From contig NZ_UGHK01000001.1 in the NCBI RefSeq assembly GCF_900450705.1, forward strand, positions 744,001-808,000: 64,000 nucleotides of DNA, written 5' to 3'. Below, in pieces: positions 29,637 through 37,781 of this stretch. This DNA is from Avibacterium paragallinarum. Lineage in GTDB: Bacteria > Pseudomonadota > Gammaproteobacteria > Enterobacterales > Pasteurellaceae. The notes below the pieces were generated by a model, which saw only the letters and a program-made list of their open reading frames with translations, ran no database searches and was not told where the DNA came from. Position 1 is the first letter of the stretch; every line of letters starts with the position of its first letter. The position numbers and the translations under genes are program-made.

Positions 29637-29939
29637 TTAAAGTAATGATTGTGCCTGAGCAAGAATCTTTTCTCCATCCAACATTCCATAATCCATCATA
29701 TTAATACAAGCTACTTTTTTATTAAATTGATGAGCTATATTTTGACACTCCTCTAGTTTATACGCTATTTGCGGTCCTAATAATGCACAATCAAATTCTT
29801 GAATTAATTCTTTGAAGTGCTGCATTCCATGGGCCTCAATTTGTAAGGATAATGACTTTTCTTTTGCAATCTTATTCATTTTCTTTACAACTAAACTAGT
29901 AGACATTCCCATATCACAAATTAATAATATTTTTTTCAT
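29637..29939 (-). CDS. PTS lactose/cellobiose-family IIB component
   Basis: 100 residues with the phospho-cysteine C8 in LLICDMGMSTSLVV and the family's GPQIAYKL segment. Accepts phosphate from IIA and phosphorylates the sugar as it passes IIC. Well placed AAGGAGAA before the ATG; 26 bp after the aminopeptidase gene. Confidence 0.93.
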   Translation of the reverse strand: MKKILLICDMGMSTSLVVKKMNKIAKEKSLSLQIEAHGMQHFKELIQEFDCALLGPQIAYKLEECQNIAHQFNKKVACINMMDYGMLDGEKILAQAQSLL

Positions 29940-29965
29940 TATGTTCTCCTTATAGTTTTATGTTA

Positions 29966-31387
29966 TTAGCAACTCTCATTTTTCAAAAAGTGATATAATA
30001 AGGGTAGCGGATTACCATTAGCACAAATATTTTCATTATGATCTAAAGCAGTTCCACTAATATCTAGATGTAACCAAGGATACTGTTTCACAAATGAACT
30101 CAAAAAATAGGCAGCAGAAATACTAATTGCCGCATTATTTGGTGGCGTATTTGTTAAATCAGCTATCTTACTTTCAATTTGAGGCTTAAATGAATCATCG
30201 CAAGGTAATTGCCAAATTCGTTGTTTTGATTGTTCTGAAGCTTGCTTCATTTTGTGTACGAGTTCTTCATTATTACTCATCACTCCATTAATTTCATAAC
30301 CTAATGTTTTTACGATAGCTCCTGTTAATGTTGCTACATCTATAATATAGGTTGGTTTTTGTTCTGTAGCATAACTTAATAAATCAGCTAGAATTAAACG
30401 CCCTTCCGCATCAGTATTAATTATTTCAATAAATTTCCCTGAATATGATTTAATAATATCTCCAGGTCGCATTGCATTATTACCTACAGTGTTTTCAGCA
30501 AACCCTAAAATAATAGTTATATTAATCGGTAATTGCATTTTTACTACAGAATCAAGTAACCCAATTAGCACTGCAGCACCACATACATCATATTTCATCG
30601 TTGCCATTTTTTCGCCTGATTTTAACCATAATCCACCAGTATCAAAGGTAATACCTTTCCCAACAAAGAGATAGCGATGATTATTATCAGGTATTCCGTT
30701 ATAGCTTATCTTTATTAAATAAGAAGAGTATTGACTCGCTTTTCCTACTGTATATAGCGCATCAAATCCGTATTGACATAAGGAGTGATTATCTAAGATT
30801 TGAATATCTAACCTATTCTTTTTAGCATAATTTTCCAAATATTGCGAATAATATAGTGGTGTAGCTATGTTTGCAGGTAAATCAGCTAGCTTTCTCGCTT
30901 TAACCATTGCCTTTCCAATTATAATAAATTCATCATTTAATCTTTTCCATAATTCAACTTGATTCTTAATTAATAATAAAAATTCGTGTTTTTGTGTTTC
31001 ATTTTTATGTTTAAAACCAAGATCAGAAATATCATAAACAGAGTTATATAACGTCAATAATATATTTTCTGCTAATGCGATATCATCATTATTTTTGGGG
31101 TCAAATTCCGTTAAATCGAGAATGATATGATGAATGTTATTAATATAACGTTTTAAATCTTTCAAAGAATTCTTAAGAAAATAATACCGCTCTTGATAAA
31201 ACGTTTTATCATTTTCAAAAAAGTAATGATGAATTGATAATGGAATTGATGTATAAGTTGGAGAAATGAATAAATTAGGATATAAATGATTAAGGTTAGA
31301 AACGCTACTTTTCCAAGAAATAAATACACTATTTGGTGGTAAAGATAGTTGATCATCAATGATTTTTAATAAGCAATTAATCGTCAT
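29966..31387 (-). CDS. M17 leucyl-aminopeptidase-family peptidase
   Basis: 473 residues from the ATG at 31385-31387, which overlaps the stop of the preceding gene as ATGA. The C-terminal catalytic domain has FVGKGITFDTGGLWLK (metal-binding Lys and Asp) and INTDAEGRLILAD (metal-binding Asp and Glu, catalytic Arg), with GTALDHNE near the end. N-terminal domain is divergent and AT-rich. No signal peptide, so cytoplasmic. Family removes N-terminal residues from peptides. In this operon it could trim glycopeptides to the glycosylasparagine core (inference). Confidence 0.88.
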   Translation of the reverse strand: MTINCLLKIIDDQLSLPPNSVFISWKSSVSNLNHLYPNLFISPTYTSIPLSIHHYFFENDKTFYQERYYFLKNSLKDLKRYINNIHHIILDLTEFDPKNNDDIALAENILLTLYNSVYDISDLGFKHKNETQKHEFLLLIKNQVELWKRLNDEFIIIGKAMVKARKLADLPANIATPLYYSQYLENYAKKNRLDIQILDNHSLCQYGFDALYTVGKASQYSSYLIKISYNGIPDNNHRYLFVGKGITFDTGGLWLKSGEKMATMKYDVCGAAVLIGLLDSVVKMQLPINITIILGFAENTVGNNAMRPGDIIKSYSGKFIEIINTDAEGRLILADLLSYATEQKPTYIIDVATLTGAIVKTLGYEINGVMSNNEELVHKMKQASEQSKQRIWQLPCDDSFKPQIESKIADLTNTPPNNAAISISAAYFLSSFVKQYPWLHLDISGTALDHNENICANGNPLPLLYHFLKNESC

Positions 31388-32343
31388 TTTAAATCCCCCA
31401 CTAAGTTTAATTGATAATTTCTCATCCATTCATTATCAGCTGGCTCATAGAAAGTATGAGTATCTTTATTTTTAGCTAAAAAAACTGTAGGTTGAAGTTT
31501 ATTATTCGTAGCAACAAATGAAAATGTGTCAATATTGCTTGCAACGCCAAAATTACCATCAATATCCATACATACAACTGATAAGTCTCCTGCCTTACCA
31601 TATTTTTCCAATAAACGTAATTCTAACTCTGAAACTGTTATTTCCGCCGCTTTTTGAGGTGATATTCCAGCACGCATTTTACGGACAATTTCATAACTAG
31701 TGCAACCTTTCATTAGATCTTCTCCTAAACCTGTTGCGGTAGCTGCACCAACGTCAGAATCTGCATAAAATCCTGAGCCAGATAAGGGAGAATCTCCTAC
31801 TCGCCCTTGGCGTTTCATAAACAACCCACTAGTTGAAGTACCTACACAAATATTTCCTTGTTGATCTAAAGCAATAATTCCTACAGTATCGTGTCCTGAA
31901 TAGGGACTTAAACCACGTCCAATAGTTTGCTGATAGTATCTTTTATAGTAATGATAAGCTCTATCTGTCAGCATATTTTTCATTTCAAAGCCTTTATATT
32001 TAGCCCATCTTTCAGCTCCTTTTCCAACAAGGAAGTTATTAAAACGTTCGTGGCTTAAAGCTTCTGCAACTAAAATTGGGTTAGCGATATTTTTAATTCC
32101 TGCTACAGCACCAATAGCCAAAGACGAACCATCCATAAAAGCTGCGTCAAGTTCAACAATACCTTCTTCATTAGGTAACCCACCGTATCCTACCGACTTA
32201 TAATATGGAAAATCTTCAACCGCCTTAATCGCATTGATAACAGATTGCCGAGCAGACCTTCCAATTTTTAATTGCTGACTTGACTCTCTAATGCCTTCTA
32301 AAGACATTCTCCAAGTTCCAATCATTCCCCAAATCGAGCTCAT
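31384..32343 (-). CDS. Glycosylasparaginase (N4-(beta-N-acetylglucosaminyl)-L-asparaginase family)
   Basis: 319 residues, Ntn-hydrolase with the self-cleavage site GHDTVGIIALD; T153 would become the new N-terminal nucleophile. Other hallmarks are GTSTSG, the substrate-binding GRVGDSPLSGSGFYAD and GAATATGLGE. This pattern is that of aspartylglucosaminidase, which splits GlcNAc-Asn to GlcNAc(-amine) and Asp, rather than plant-type asparaginase. It has no signal peptide, unlike periplasmic or lysosomal relatives, so the substrate must be imported. Flanked by IIC (2 bp) and an M17 peptidase (4-bp overlap), so tightly coupled. Confidence 0.87.
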   Translation of the reverse strand: MSSIWGMIGTWRMSLEGIRESSQQLKIGRSARQSVINAIKAVEDFPYYKSVGYGGLPNEEGIVELDAAFMDGSSLAIGAVAGIKNIANPILVAEALSHERFNNFLVGKGAERWAKYKGFEMKNMLTDRAYHYYKRYYQQTIGRGLSPYSGHDTVGIIALDQQGNICVGTSTSGLFMKRQGRVGDSPLSGSGFYADSDVGAATATGLGEDLMKGCTSYEIVRKMRAGISPQKAAEITVSELELRLLEKYGKAGDLSVVCMDIDGNFGVASNIDTFSFVATNNKLQPTVFLAKNKDTHTFYEPADNEWMRNYQLNLVGDLK

Positions 32344-32345
32344 TA

Positions 32346-33623
32346 TTACCTCACATATTCTTTTTGTAGATATTGTGTATCAATAATTTTTAAAAATGGT
32401 AAATAAATCATTGCTCCAATAAGTAAGTTTAAAAGCTGTATTATTGCCCCAGAAATATGTCCCGTTACAATGAAACCACTGATACCTGCTGGTAAAGTCC
32501 AAGGGATATAAATACCGGTTGTTGTCGCAATCATATCTAATGACATTCCTACATATTGGACAGTCATCATTACCAATGGTACGAGATTGAATGGAATCAA
32601 CATAATAGGATTGAGTATAACGGGTAAGCCAAATAAAACAGGTTCATTAATATTAAATATAGAAGATCCAATTGCTAATCTAGACACTTTTTTACAATGC
32701 TGGCTTTTCGCAAAAATAATCATTGCTAAAACTAATGCTAATGTTGATCCAGAACCGCCCATAAAAATCATATCAAAAAATTGTTCTGTTACGATATGCG
32801 GAGGGGCAAGTCCATTTTGCATAGCTACTAGATTTTCTGCCTGATTTTCTAGCCAGAACGGACGTAAAATACCATTAACCATAGAACCAGAATTTATGCC
32901 TACAGACCAGAGAATATTAATACTGAAAACAGTCATAAACGCACCAAAATAAGAAGTGCCAAAATGTCTTATTGGCATAGCCAAAATTTGATAAATAAAT
33001 TGATGGATCGTTTTATATTCTGTATTTGCGAATAAAAGACGAAGAGTTAATGCAATGCATAAAATAATTAATGCTGGAATTAATGCGGCAAATGATTGTT
33101 GAACCGCTGGCGGTACACCATCAGGCATTTTTATCCTAATATTGCGTTTCAATAGCCAAGCAAAAAGCTCAGTCCATATAATTCCACCTAACATAGCGAT
33201 AAATAACCCTTTAGAGCCAATCCATTCTGTTGAAATTACGCTACCCACATTTTCTATACGAAGAAATGGTGTCAGTATTAAAAATGCCGACAAAGATAAA
33301 ATACCGCTAGACATCTTATCAATGTTATAACGTTCCGCTAATCTATAAGCCACTAGAAAAGAAATAAACAATGCCATTGAAGAAAAAATCACATTAAATG
33401 GAATCTCAATAATTTCATCCCAATTTTCTCCGAAAATTTGGACCATAAATTGTTTATATGCTTCACTCGGGAATGAGCTAATTACTAATAATATAGAACC
33501 AACGATAATAAAAGGCATAAATGATATGTATGCATCCCTAATTGCTCCTAAATGCCGCTGTTGAGCGAGCTTACCAGCGAGTTGGATAAGAGATTGCTCC
33601 ATATTTTTTGTAAAAGAATGCAT
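32346..33623 (-). CDS. PTS lactose/cellobiose-family IIC transporter
   Basis: 425 residues with about ten membrane segments; family landmarks include FNINEPVLFGLPVILNP and GGSGSTLAL. ATG at 33621-33623 is preceded by a strong AGGAGGAG and begins MHSFTKNMEQSLIQLAGKLA, the normal IIC start; the longer frame is just leader. Imports a beta-linked or N-acetylated sugar with phosphorylation by IIB/IIA. First gene of the operon IIC, glycosylasparaginase, M17 peptidase, IIB, IIA. Specificity inferred from neighbours only. Confidence 0.9.
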   Translation of the reverse strand: MHSFTKNMEQSLIQLAGKLAQQRHLGAIRDAYISFMPFIIVGSILLVISSFPSEAYKQFMVQIFGENWDEIIEIPFNVIFSSMALFISFLVAYRLAERYNIDKMSSGILSLSAFLILTPFLRIENVGSVISTEWIGSKGLFIAMLGGIIWTELFAWLLKRNIRIKMPDGVPPAVQQSFAALIPALIILCIALTLRLLFANTEYKTIHQFIYQILAMPIRHFGTSYFGAFMTVFSINILWSVGINSGSMVNGILRPFWLENQAENLVAMQNGLAPPHIVTEQFFDMIFMGGSGSTLALVLAMIIFAKSQHCKKVSRLAIGSSIFNINEPVLFGLPVILNPIMLIPFNLVPLVMMTVQYVGMSLDMIATTTGIYIPWTLPAGISGFIVTGHISGAIIQLLNLLIGAMIYLPFLKIIDTQYLQKEYVR

Positions 33624-33677
33624 AACTCCTCCTAACAGAAAGTAAAAGGTAACAACAAGAAATTTATTTAGTGGAAC

Positions 33678-33683
33678 TTTATC
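33678..33683 (-). promoter_or_regulatory. Possible -10 element of the PTS operon
   Basis: GATAAA on the minus strand in a TG-containing context (GTGATAAAGTT), placed so that the CRP-like site at 33703-33718 would lie about 40 bp upstream of the start, a class II activation geometry. No good -35, as expected for an activator-dependent promoter. Confidence 0.35.
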
Positions 33684-33702
33684 ACTAAATCTATATAAAA
33701 AA

Positions 33703-33718
33703 AGTGATCGAGATCGCA
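33703..33718 (-). promoter_or_regulatory. CRP-like site upstream of the PTS operon
   Basis: Minus strand TGCGATCTCGATCACT matches TGTGA-N6-TCACA with two differences. The TGCGA half-site also resembles Sxy-dependent CRP-S sites of Pasteurellaceae. Fits catabolite control of a sugar operon. Confidence 0.55.
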
Positions 33719-33725
33719 AAATTAA

Positions 33726-33813
33726 AAAAAGTATCATATGATTATATTATTTTAATTGCAATTTTATTTAATTATATTTATATCTATGATTTAATAATCA
33801 TATGATACTTTTT
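33726..33813. promoter_or_regulatory. Twin palindromic operators between the PTS operon and cutC
   Basis: A 20-bp sequence (33726-33745) recurs as an exact reverse complement at 33794-33813. Each copy has the perfect 10-bp palindrome ATCATATGAT (33733-33742 and 33797-33806), centres 64 bp apart, about six helical turns. One copy lies upstream of the PTS promoter and the other just after a plausible cutC -10 (TTGCAA 33756-33761, TATATC 33779-33784). Looks like a repressor pair that could loop DNA. No regulator gene is beside it. Confidence 0.7.
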
Positions 33814-33827
33814 ATATTGAGGCTGAA

Positions 33828-34556
33828 ATGAAAATAGAAGTTTGTGTTGATAACATCGAATCAGCTATAACAGCCTGTCAAGCTGGAGCAGATCGTTTAG
33901 AACTATGCAATGCTCTTGCTTTAGGTGGATTAACGCCTAGTTATGCGTTTGTTAAAACAGTATTACATTATGTATCTAAACCCGTTGTTGTGATGATAAG
34001 ACCTCGAGCTGGAGATTTTTTATTTAATGATAAAGAATTGTCAATAATGCTTACTGATATTGAAATGTTTAAGCAATTAGGTGTCGCTGGTTTTGTTATT
34101 GGTGCATTAACTGAGAAAGGGGAATTAGACATTCCTTGTATTTCATCTTTAATTGAGCAGGCTAAAACGAAAGAAATTACTTTTCATCGTGCATTTGATT
34201 TATTGGTGAACCCCGAAAGTTCTCTGGAAACACTGGTTGAGTTAGGCTGTCATCGTATTCTTACATCGGGTCAACATATTGATGCATATCAAGGAAGAGA
34301 AAAAATTGCCTCTTATGTTAAGCAAGCTAACAACCGAATTTCGATTATGGCTGGAGCAGGAGTCACCGCAATCAATGCACAAGCAATCGTTGCAGAAACG
34401 GGCGTCAGGGAATTACATTTATCTGGAAAAAAATATCGACGTAGTTTAATGGACTATCAGCATTGCAGAGCGGTAATGGGAGATAATTCAGCACAGGATT
34501 ATCAGATAGCTATTACAGAATTCCAACAAATTGAGAAATTAAAAAAATTATTTTAA
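33828..34556 (+). CDS. cutC: CutC-family TIM-barrel protein
   Basis: 242 residues with the CutC signatures MKIEVCVDNIESA, GADRLELCNALALGGLTPS, MIRPRAGDF, FHRAFD and ILTSGQ. CutC was named for copper homeostasis in E. coli, but that role is disputed and the molecular function is unclear. Divergent from, and sharing operators with, a sugar PTS/glycosylasparaginase operon, which suggests a sugar-related rather than copper role here (inference). Complete and AT-rich like the rest of the cluster. Confidence 0.9.
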   Translation: MKIEVCVDNIESAITACQAGADRLELCNALALGGLTPSYAFVKTVLHYVSKPVVVMIRPRAGDFLFNDKELSIMLTDIEMFKQLGVAGFVIGALTEKGELDIPCISSLIEQAKTKEITFHRAFDLLVNPESSLETLVELGCHRILTSGQHIDAYQGREKIASYVKQANNRISIMAGAGVTAINAQAIVAETGVRELHLSGKKYRRSLMDYQHCRAVMGDNSAQDYQIAITEFQQIEKLKKLF

Positions 34557-34637
34557 AAAGAGTAATACATAAAATCCTTGCGAAACAGCCTTTAACGAAT
34601 TTATTATTGAACCTTTAATTAAAAAAGGTGAGGAACA

Positions 34638-34667
34638 GTTTAAGACCCCCCTAAGGAGGTCTTAAAC
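34638..34667. terminator. Terminator between convergent cutC and acrB
   Basis: GTTTAAGACCCCC (34638-34650) pairs with GGAGGTCTTAAAC (34655-34667), one mismatch, 4-base loop. No long T-run, but a very stable stem between convergent genes. Confidence 0.65.
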
Positions 34668-34679
34668 TAATATTACCTA

Positions 34680-37600
34680 TTATTTTCCTATCGGTTTGAT
34701 ATTTTCATCAAACTCAGGTAACGGTTTGTGTTCGCTGGCGATGTAAGAGTAGATCACTGGCAAGACGAACAAGGTGAACAGCGTTCCGATTGCAAGCCCT
34801 GCGACAATGACGATACCGATACTAAAGCGTGATACCGCACCCGCACCTGTGGCATAGAGAAGCGGGATTAAGCCTGCGATCATCGCGGCGGTGGTCATTA
34901 GAATTGGGCGTAAACGCACTTTTGCGGCGGACATTATCGCATCAATGCGGTTTTTGTGGTGATTAAGCTGTTCTTCTTTTGCCACTTCACACATCAAAAT
35001 ACCGTGTTTGGTGATTAGCCCCACAAGGGTGATTAAGCCCACCTGTGAATAAATATTCAAGGTTGTCCCTGCAAAGCCAAGAGCAGCAAAGAGGTTTAGG
35101 GCGAATAATGCCCCGCTTACTGCGAGCGGTACGGAGATCATAATCACCATTGGGTCGCGAATTGATTCAAATTGAATCGCAAGCACAAGGAAGATGATGA
35201 TGACCGCTAAAGCAAAGGTTACCGCTAGGGCGTTGCCCTCTTGCTCAAGCTGACGTGCTTCGCCTTTGAAATCATAGTTATAGCCTTGCGGTAAGTCTGT
35301 CGCAGCGGTGTCTTTTAACCATTTCACTGCATCACCAATGCTTGAAGTGGGCGATGGCACGGCCCCAATAATCGCCGAGTTCAACTGACTAAAGCGTGGC
35401 AATGAGCTTGGCTGTGATTCCAATTTAATAGTTAGGAAGCTGCTTAGCGGTACAGATTCACCGTTGCTGGCTTTCACATAGTAATTGTCTAAGCTTTCTG
35501 GCGAGAGGCGATCTTTGCGTTTCACTTCTGAGATCACTTTATAGGCACGCCCGTCAATGTCTACGCGGGTGATGGTTGCCGCAGAGAGGTAGCTCCCTAA
35601 AGTGCTACTGATTTGTTGCATTGATACACCATAAGTTCCCGCTTTTTCTTTATCAATGGTAATATTCATTTGTGGCGTATCGAATTTCAAATCCAATGTA
35701 GTGTAAACGAATAGCCCCGAGTTTTTCATTTTGTCGAGGAAGCTGCCTGCAATTTGAGCTAGCTCATCATAGCCTTTCGCAGTACTGATCACAAAGCTCA
35801 CTGGCGGCCCTTGCTCTGCCGTGTCGATTTCAGGGAAGGCGAAGCCACTCACTGATACTTCAGGGATCGCTTGAGCTTTTTTATTGAGATCAGCCAATAC
35901 TTCACTTTGTTTACGGCTACGATCATTCCAATCCTTTAAGGTAATCACATTAAGCGATTGGTTAGAGCTTGGTGCACCGGAGATTACCATTGAGAATGCC
36001 ACTTCAGGGGTTTCTTTGAGGATTTGCTCGTAGCCTTTCATTGCGTCTTGAACATAATCCACATTCACGTTTGACGGTGCATTACCTAAGGCGAGGAACG
36101 CCCCTTTGTCTTCCGCTGGCGTAAGTTCGCTCGATAGAGAGTTGAACAACATCGGCACAGTGGCAAAAATCACCACTGCAAACGCGAGTACAGATTTACG
36201 GCTGTTCATTACTAAGCCCAACGCATAGCCATACGCATTGGTGAGCTTAGTTAAAGTGCGGTCAATTTTTTGCTCAAATTTTGAAGGTGCAGTGTGGGCT
36301 TTGAGCAGTTTACTACTCATCATTGGCGAAAGGGTTAATGCCACGATGCCCGAGATAAATACCGCACCCGCAAGGGTGAGTGCGAACTCTTTAAATAGCG
36401 ATCCCGTAATCCCGTTCATTAATGCCATTGGGGAATACACCGCGATCAAGGCGATCGTCATTGAGATAACAGGCACGGCAATTTCACGCGTCCCGATAAT
36501 CGCTGCTCTAAATGGCGTTTCACCCAGTTTAATATGGCGATCCACATTCTCCAACACCACGATGGCATCATCAACCACCAGACCGATGGCGAGGATTAAC
36601 GCCAGCAAGGTCATCAGGTTAATGGAGAAATCAAAGGTTTGTAGCATCATAATCACCCCGATTAAGGAAATCGGAATGGTAATGATCGGGATTAAAATCG
36701 CACGCAGCGATCCAATAAAGAGGGTAATCACCACCAATACGATCACGGTGGCTTCTAAAATGGTTTTGATTACTTCGTCAATGGAGCTATTAATTGCGAT
36801 AGTGCGGTCGTATAAAATATCCGTTTCGATGCTATCTGGCAGGTTGCGTTTAATGCTCTCATAAAGTGGGCGAATATTTTCCGCAACAGTTAATGGGTTC
36901 GCGGTTGAGGCTGGATCAATGGCAAGTACCACGGAATCTGAGCCATTTGCCACCGCACGGCTATTATCGCTTTCTTTATCTAATTCCACATCGGCGATGT
37001 CGCGTAAACGCACTAAATTATCACCTTGTGAATACACGATAAGATTACGCAACTGCTCCACCGTTTTAGTGGTGGTTTCCACTTTGTTTTTATACACCGT
37101 GAAATAGCCGTTGTCATTCCCTGCCGCGGTTTGTGCGTTATTTGCCGATAAAGCAGCCATTACTTCAGGGGCAGAGAGGTTTTGCGATGCCATTTTTTGC
37201 GGATCTAACCAAATACGCATTGCATATTGCGAAGCCCCGTAAATGGTTACTTTCGCCACCCCTTCAATGGTGAAAAATTGCGGTTTGACTACGCGTTCAA
37301 TGTAGTCTGTTACCTGACTAGCATCAAGTTTGTTGGAACGGAAACTGATGTACATAATCCCCGATCCCCCTAAAGAAGAGGTAATGGTCGGGTCATCAAT
37401 CCCACTTGGCAAGGCGGAACGCACCGAGTTCACTTTCGCTAACACATCAGCCAATGCCGCATTCGGATCGGTGTTCAGCTTCATTTTCACTGTGATCGAA
37501 GAGGTGCTAGGGCTACTTGATGAGGACATATAGTCAATATTGTCCGCCTGTGCAATGGCTTCTTCCAGCTTGGAGGTAATAAACGCCTGAATTAAATTGG

Positions 37601-37766
37601 CATCAGCACCGGGGTATGCTGTGGTTACATTAATCACGGTAGTTGTCATTTTTGGGTATTCACGTACGGTCAGCTTCGCGATCGCTTGCAAGCCCAAAAT
37701 CACAATCAACAAACTAATGGAAACCGCTAATACTGGGCGACGAATAAATATATCAGTAAATTTCAT
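34680..37766 (-). CDS. acrB: RND multidrug efflux pump, inner-membrane transporter (AcrB-type)
   Basis: 1028 residues. N-terminal MKFTDIFIRRPVLAVSISL, a periplasmic porter domain, then helices 2-6 with the proton-relay motif GLVVDDAIVVLENVDRH (paired Asp), a second periplasmic domain, and C-terminal helices with GLITKHGILMCE and VRLRPILMTTAAMIAGLIPL. Exports drugs and other compounds through AcrA and an outer-membrane channel. Haemophilus has one such acrRAB locus in the same order. Starts 15 bp after acrA. Full length; which RND subtype is closest cannot be fixed by eye. Confidence 0.94.
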   Translation of the reverse strand: MKFTDIFIRRPVLAVSISLLIVILGLQAIAKLTVREYPKMTTTVINVTTAYPGADANLIQAFITSKLEEAIAQADNIDYMSSSSSPSTSSITVKMKLNTDPNAALADVLAKVNSVRSALPSGIDDPTITSSLGGSGIMYISFRSNKLDASQVTDYIERVVKPQFFTIEGVAKVTIYGASQYAMRIWLDPQKMASQNLSAPEVMAALSANNAQTAAGNDNGYFTVYKNKVETTTKTVEQLRNLIVYSQGDNLVRLRDIADVELDKESDNSRAVANGSDSVVLAIDPASTANPLTVAENIRPLYESIKRNLPDSIETDILYDRTIAINSSIDEVIKTILEATVIVLVVITLFIGSLRAILIPIITIPISLIGVIMMLQTFDFSINLMTLLALILAIGLVVDDAIVVLENVDRHIKLGETPFRAAIIGTREIAVPVISMTIALIAVYSPMALMNGITGSLFKEFALTLAGAVFISGIVALTLSPMMSSKLLKAHTAPSKFEQKIDRTLTKLTNAYGYALGLVMNSRKSVLAFAVVIFATVPMLFNSLSSELTPAEDKGAFLALGNAPSNVNVDYVQDAMKGYEQILKETPEVAFSMVISGAPSSNQSLNVITLKDWNDRSRKQSEVLADLNKKAQAIPEVSVSGFAFPEIDTAEQGPPVSFVISTAKGYDELAQIAGSFLDKMKNSGLFVYTTLDLKFDTPQMNITIDKEKAGTYGVSMQQISSTLGSYLSAATITRVDIDGRAYKVISEVKRKDRLSPESLDNYYVKASNGESVPLSSFLTIKLESQPSSLPRFSQLNSAIIGAVPSPTSSIGDAVKWLKDTAATDLPQGYNYDFKGEARQLEQEGNALAVTFALAVIIIFLVLAIQFESIRDPMVIMISVPLAVSGALFALNLFAALGFAGTTLNIYSQVGLITLVGLITKHGILMCEVAKEEQLNHHKNRIDAIMSAAKVRLRPILMTTAAMIAGLIPLLYATGAGAVSRFSIGIVIVAGLAIGTLFTLFVLPVIYSYIASEHKPLPEFDENIKPIGK

Positions 37767-37781
37767 TCGTATATTCCTAAA

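Noticed and set aside
36238-36864. 208-residue open frame on the plus strand
   Set aside because: Lies wholly antisense to the conserved acrB gene and shows no family motif or ribosome-binding site.
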